Origin: Flavobacterium sp. AED | GTDB taxonomy: Bacteria; Bacteroidota; Bacteroidia; Flavobacteriales; Flavobacteriaceae | Assembly (NCBI RefSeq): GCF_000812945.1 | Contig: NZ_JSYM01000005.1 | Location: 1 to 64,000 of the forward strand | Reading direction: 5' to 3' | Length of the DNA stretch: 64,000 nucleotides | Shown: positions 61,251 through 64,000 of the stretch, one piece after another | How positions within the stretch are numbered: position 1 is the first letter of the stretch | How the letters are laid out: the number at the start of each line of letters is the position of its first letter | Translations under genes and position numbers: made by a program | The notes under the pieces: generated by a model | The model's database searches: none | What the model was told of the DNA's origin: nothing | The model's input: only the letters and a program-made list of their open reading frames with translations

Positions 61251-62723
61251 TTAGGACTTTGAAATTTCTTCCAATACTTTTTTTCCGCTTTCATTTTGAG
61301 GATTTAGTTCTACGGATTTTTTATAATTTATAATGGCAAGCTTTTTATCTCCATTTTTCAAATAGGCTTCTCCCAAACTATCGTAGGTATTCCCTGATTT
61401 TGGAAACGCTTCCACATTTAGTTTGAAAACTGCTATGGCTTCCTTTACTTTTCCGGTTTGTAATAGTTGGTATCCTGCGCTGTTCATCTCATTTTCGTTG
61501 ATAGCGTAGGTACTTGAATTTTTATTTTCTTTAAAATAAGTTAATCCAGATTCAATTCCCTTTTCCAGAATAACTTCTACTAAAGCATTCGCCAATGATT
61601 TTTTAGGCAAACTGTATGGTTTATTGTAAAGGATATTTCTAATCGCTACATTCATTTCGTTTAAGTTTGTACCTCCTGTATTGTTTAATAATACAACTAG
61701 ATTTTTGTCAGACGGAATGCGGGAAACCAAAGTGTTAAACCCATTTATTCCACCGCCATGCTCAATGACCGTAATGCTGTCATTCTTTTCTACATTGAAA
61801 GCCTTATTGATAAACCATCCGTAACCATAATGTCCCGGTCCAGCAGGGATGTAAGGATTGAATAGTAAATCTCGATATTTTTTAGAAAGTAACTGTTCCG
61901 TGTACAGTGCCTGATCCCATAAATACAAATCCTCTACGGTTGAATATAAAGAACCGGCAGCATAGGGGATAGACAAATCAAGATAACTGGCATTATTATA
62001 GTTTTTACCGTTTTTCTCATAACCTGAGGCTCTGTTTTTTAGAATCGTTTCATGATGATCGAATCCTGTATTATTCATTTTGAGTGGCGTAAGAATATTA
62101 TCTTGTAAAAACTGCTCATAAGTTTTGCCGGAAACTTTCTCTATGATGTAACCCAATAAAAAATAACCGGAATTGCTGTACGCAAATTTTTCACCTGGGG
62201 TAAATTCAAGCGGCAAGTCAGCGAATACTTTTACAAATGCTTCCGGGCTATACGGATTGATGCTTAATTCTTTTACGAAATTAGGAAACGAAGTATAATT
62301 TGGAATTCCGGATGTGTGTGTCAGTAACTGATGAATAGTGATTTTATCGCCCGATGCTTTAGGATAATCAGGAAGATATGTTGCAATGGGAACATCCAAC
62401 TTTAATTTTCCCTGCTCGACTAATTGGAGTATTAGCATGGAAGTAAACTGTTTGGTAACAGAGCCTAATCGGTGTTTGGTATCCGGTTGATTTGGAATAT
62501 TCCATTCCAGGTTTGCCATTCCAAATCCTTTTTTATAAATGACTTTTCCTGCATCAGCGACAAGAATGGAGCCGTTAAACTGCCCGTAGTCCGAATATAG
62601 ATTCATCAATTTATCGATTTGCTCTGTTTTGGTTTGCCCAAAGGAAACTGTTACTGTAATTAGCTGAATGAATAAGCCAATTAGGATTGTCTTTACTGCA
62701 AAATGTTTGGAACCTTGTTTCAT
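61251..62723 (-). CDS. Serine hydrolase (beta-lactamase superfamily) with C-terminal TPR repeats
   Basis: A 490-residue exported enzyme. A signal peptide (about 1-29, ending VSFGQ) precedes a class C beta-lactamase/PBP4*-like core with S88-x-x-K91 (LGSVTKQFTS) and YSN in FAYSNSGYFLLGYIIEKV. The late GGGINGF is the KTG-equivalent region. About residues 410-485 form a TPR-like pair of helical repeats (LLQTGKVKEAIAVFKLNVEAFPKSGNTYDSLGEAYLKNGDKKLAIINYKKSVELNPQ, split in the actual call at natural boundaries). The family includes esterases and peptidases, so antibiotic resistance should not be assumed. It is 65 bp downstream of the DUF2461 gene. Confidence 0.9.
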   Translation of the reverse strand: MKQGSKHFAVKTILIGLFIQLITVTVSFGQTKTEQIDKLMNLYSDYGQFNGSILVADAGKVIYKKGFGMANLEWNIPNQPDTKHRLGSVTKQFTSMLILQLVEQGKLKLDVPIATYLPDYPKASGDKITIHQLLTHTSGIPNYTSFPNFVKELSINPYSPEAFVKVFADLPLEFTPGEKFAYSNSGYFLLGYIIEKVSGKTYEQFLQDNILTPLKMNNTGFDHHETILKNRASGYEKNGKNYNNASYLDLSIPYAAGSLYSTVEDLYLWDQALYTEQLLSKKYRDLLFNPYIPAGPGHYGYGWFINKAFNVEKNDSITVIEHGGGINGFNTLVSRIPSDKNLVVLLNNTGGTNLNEMNVAIRNILYNKPYSLPKKSLANALVEVILEKGIESGLTYFKENKNSSTYAINENEMNSAGYQLLQTGKVKEAIAVFKLNVEAFPKSGNTYDSLGEAYLKNGDKKLAIINYKKSVELNPQNESGKKVLEEISKS

Positions 62724-62788
62724 AATGATTGTTGATTTTTGTGATTGATGTTGTGTGCTATTTTTATTTCTCTAATAAATTTTCAGTT

Positions 62789-63478
62789 TTAAATTTTAAT
62801 TTCTCCATTTAAATCAGTCGTAAGAACGAAACTTAAGTAATCAAAAAAGGGACGTACGGATTTGAAAATTTCGTTTACATTATAAACAAATTTCGGATCA
62901 ATTACTTCTTGATCTGTAAAATTATGTCTCAAGATAAATTGTTTATGGCGAATTAAATCGATGGCTTCATGGTCTTTAGGGAAACCTTTTGGAAAAGTAG
63001 GAACCGTGTTACCTGTCAACTCCACGAAATTATCTTTAATTAGTTTTGAGCTTAAAATTTTGAGCCAATCTTTATAGTTCAGCTCAATATCCTTTCTAAT
63101 TCTTTTCAGGTCATCGGGATTGGGGGAGAAAAAACCGCAAGCTAAATAATTATTGCCGGGTTGTATATTCAAATAATAGCCACCTCTTTTTAATTTAGTA
63201 GCTCGTTGTAAACTAAATGCAAATCGAGGTTTGTAAGGAGATTTGTCTTTACTGAAACGAACATCATTATAAATACGAAAAAGGCTTTTTTTTCTAGATT
63301 CATTTTCAATAGCGTCATGGGTATTCATTAGTAGTATGAGTTGGTCTATAAAAGCAATAATATTACTTTGTGCCGAAATATAAGTATCCTTATTTTCAGC
63401 AAACCATTCTCTATTATTATTTGTTGCCAGGGTTTCCAAAAAAGTAATGCTGCTGGCTAGTATGTGTGAATCTTTCAT
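62789..63478 (-). CDS. DUF2461-family protein
   Basis: A 229-residue protein of the DUF2461/TIGR02453 family. Its landmarks are FLETLATNNNREWFAENKDTY, SKDKSPYKPRFAFSL, GGYYLNIQPGNNYLACGFFSPNPDDLKRIR and FPKGFPKDHEAIDLIRHKQFI. The family has no assigned function. It has no signal peptide or membrane span. It may head a two-gene unit with the downstream serine hydrolase. Confidence 0.93.
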   Translation of the reverse strand: MKDSHILASSITFLETLATNNNREWFAENKDTYISAQSNIIAFIDQLILLMNTHDAIENESRKKSLFRIYNDVRFSKDKSPYKPRFAFSLQRATKLKRGGYYLNIQPGNNYLACGFFSPNPDDLKRIRKDIELNYKDWLKILSSKLIKDNFVELTGNTVPTFPKGFPKDHEAIDLIRHKQFILRHNFTDQEVIDPKFVYNVNEIFKSVRPFFDYLSFVLTTDLNGEIKI

Positions 63479-63508
63479 TTTTAATTTGTATTCTAGTTAT
63501 TGTCACTT

Positions 63509-63586
63509 GTGTTAGCGGGCACAGATTGTAAATCCGCTTTATCGAACTGAGTTATATCCGAGCGGTCTGGGTTTACTTGCTGGCCT
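63509..63586. repeat. GC-richer extragenic segment with small palindromes
   Basis: Between the DUF2461 gene and the partial gene at the edge, this 78-bp stretch is visibly richer in G and C than its surroundings. It contains gatt-gta-aatc and accgatcggt-like palindromic pieces. It resembles dispersed extragenic repeats of Bacteroidota from recollection only. No ORF or RNA gene is evident. Confidence 0.35.
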
Positions 63587-63590
63587 TTTT

Positions 63591-64000
63591 TTATAATTTA
63601 AATTTACTATTTAAATAGTTTAATACTGTTTGGGCAGCATTTAGAACAAACATTGCTTCATCTTCTTCAAGTAATTCTTCATTTGGATGTGATAAACTTG
63701 CTTTATTTCTTATTGGATTTAATTTGTCCAAGGCAATACTGAAAGAATTTATAATGTGATCAATATCGTGTTGTCTCGGTCCAGCTTTTTGTAAAGCAGG
63801 ATGATTTATTTTAAGTTTTTTAAAAACCTGAGTTAAGGTTTCGTTTTCTTCGACTTCTATTCCGGCCTGTTTGCAAACTTCTTTTAGATAGCCATGTAAA
63901 GTTGTATGAATTCTGTCAACGCCACTAGTGGCTCCATTTGTTTCGATTAAAACTTTTGTGTCTTGAATTGCTCTTTCAACAACTTTATTTGTTATTATTA
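63591..64000 (-). CDS. Abortive-infection-like protein, C-terminal part (Abi_C-type), cut by the window edge
   Basis: The minus-strand frame ending at the TAA at 63591-63593 is open to the window edge (136 codons plus 2 bases). It encodes ...RAIQDTKVLIETNGATSG, then VDRIHTTLHGYLKEVCKQAGI, then TLTQVFKKLKINHPALQKAG, then DHIINSFSIALDKLNPIRNKA and LSHPNEELLEEDEAMFVLNAA ending in QTVLNYLNSKFKL. The pattern of DAK/TLIE-like start, GVDRIHTTL, LxxIRN...HP and the final helical AAQTVLxYL is like the Abi_C (PF14355) C-terminal domain of abortive-infection phage-defence proteins. The N-terminal effector half is outside the window. Assignment by pattern only. Confidence 0.7.
   Translation of the reverse strand, partial: IITNKVVERAIQDTKVLIETNGATSGVDRIHTTLHGYLKEVCKQAGIEVEENETLTQVFKKLKINHPALQKAGPRQHDIDHIINSFSIALDKLNPIRNKASLSHPNEELLEEDEAMFVLNAAQTVLNYLNSKFKL

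Noticed and set aside
61251..62723. Antibiotic-resistance beta-lactamase
   Set aside because: The protein has the SxxK/YSN fold but also C-terminal TPR repeats and resembles esterase/peptidase relatives; no evidence of beta-lactam hydrolysis.

Overview
The window looks like a chromosomal segment of a Flavobacterium-type member of the Bacteroidota. The basis is strong AT richness, a type IX secretion (T9SS type A) C-terminal sorting domain, many upstream sites fitting the Bacteroidota -7 element TAnnTTTG, absence of clear Shine-Dalgarno sequences, and family content typical of Flavobacteriaceae (TamA/TamB pair, single-chain serine ammonia-lyase, PepSY-like protein beside a two-component system). 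The species cannot be named from sequence alone. I saw no rRNA, tRNA, CRISPR array or prophage.

Layout. 1-1.9 kb: 3' part of a secreted repeat protein with near-identical 246-bp tandem repeats, two frame-breaking junctions and a T9SS tail. 2-10.5 kb: ammonium transporter, PH-domain protein, ComM-type AAA ATPase, TruC-type pseudouridine synthase, a repeat-rich intergenic zone, an orphan membrane protein, an RhlE-type RNA helicase and a YpfJ-type zinc peptidase. 10.5-20.6 kb: a 1349-residue hybrid histidine kinase, a membrane protein, nitroreductase and aldehyde dehydrogenase (overlapping), an RluA-type enzyme, PanB and an acyltransferase. 20.8-24.2 kb: a family 3 glycosidase divergent from a Nudix/winged-helix regulator, with a perfect 23-bp palindrome between them. 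24.4-28.3 kb: a KdpD/KdpE-like pair followed by the Kup potassium transporter. 28.4-29.8 kb: serine ammonia-lyase.

30-40.3 kb is the most coherent regulatory story. A two-component operon (regulator, kinase, serine-hydrolase lipoprotein) is followed by a PepSY-like protein and then a beta-propeller/TolC/adaptor/RND efflux operon. The same 17-bp box, made of two direct half sites 11 bp apart, lies 6 bp before the predicted -7 element of the regulator gene, the PepSY gene and the efflux operon. The last two also share an identical 29-nt leader block. This predicts one autoregulated regulon that controls envelope efflux.

40.3-52.2 kb: a Met/His-rich metal-binding protein, an Nramp-like transporter without the usual metal-site motifs, TamA and TamB separated by a small tyrosine (Y1) transposase flanked by inverted REP-like hairpins, and a Na/Pi cotransporter. 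52.3-63.5 kb: metabolic and stress genes including an NIPSNAP protein, amino-acid racemase, transglutaminase-like protein, an aldo/keto reductase-AraC-lipoprotein cluster, a thioesterase/NTF2 pair, a metallo-hydrolase/TetR/2H-phosphoesterase cluster with a candidate TetR operator, a serine hydrolase with TPR repeats and a DUF2461 protein. The right edge cuts through a gene whose C-terminus resembles the Abi_C domain of abortive-infection proteins.
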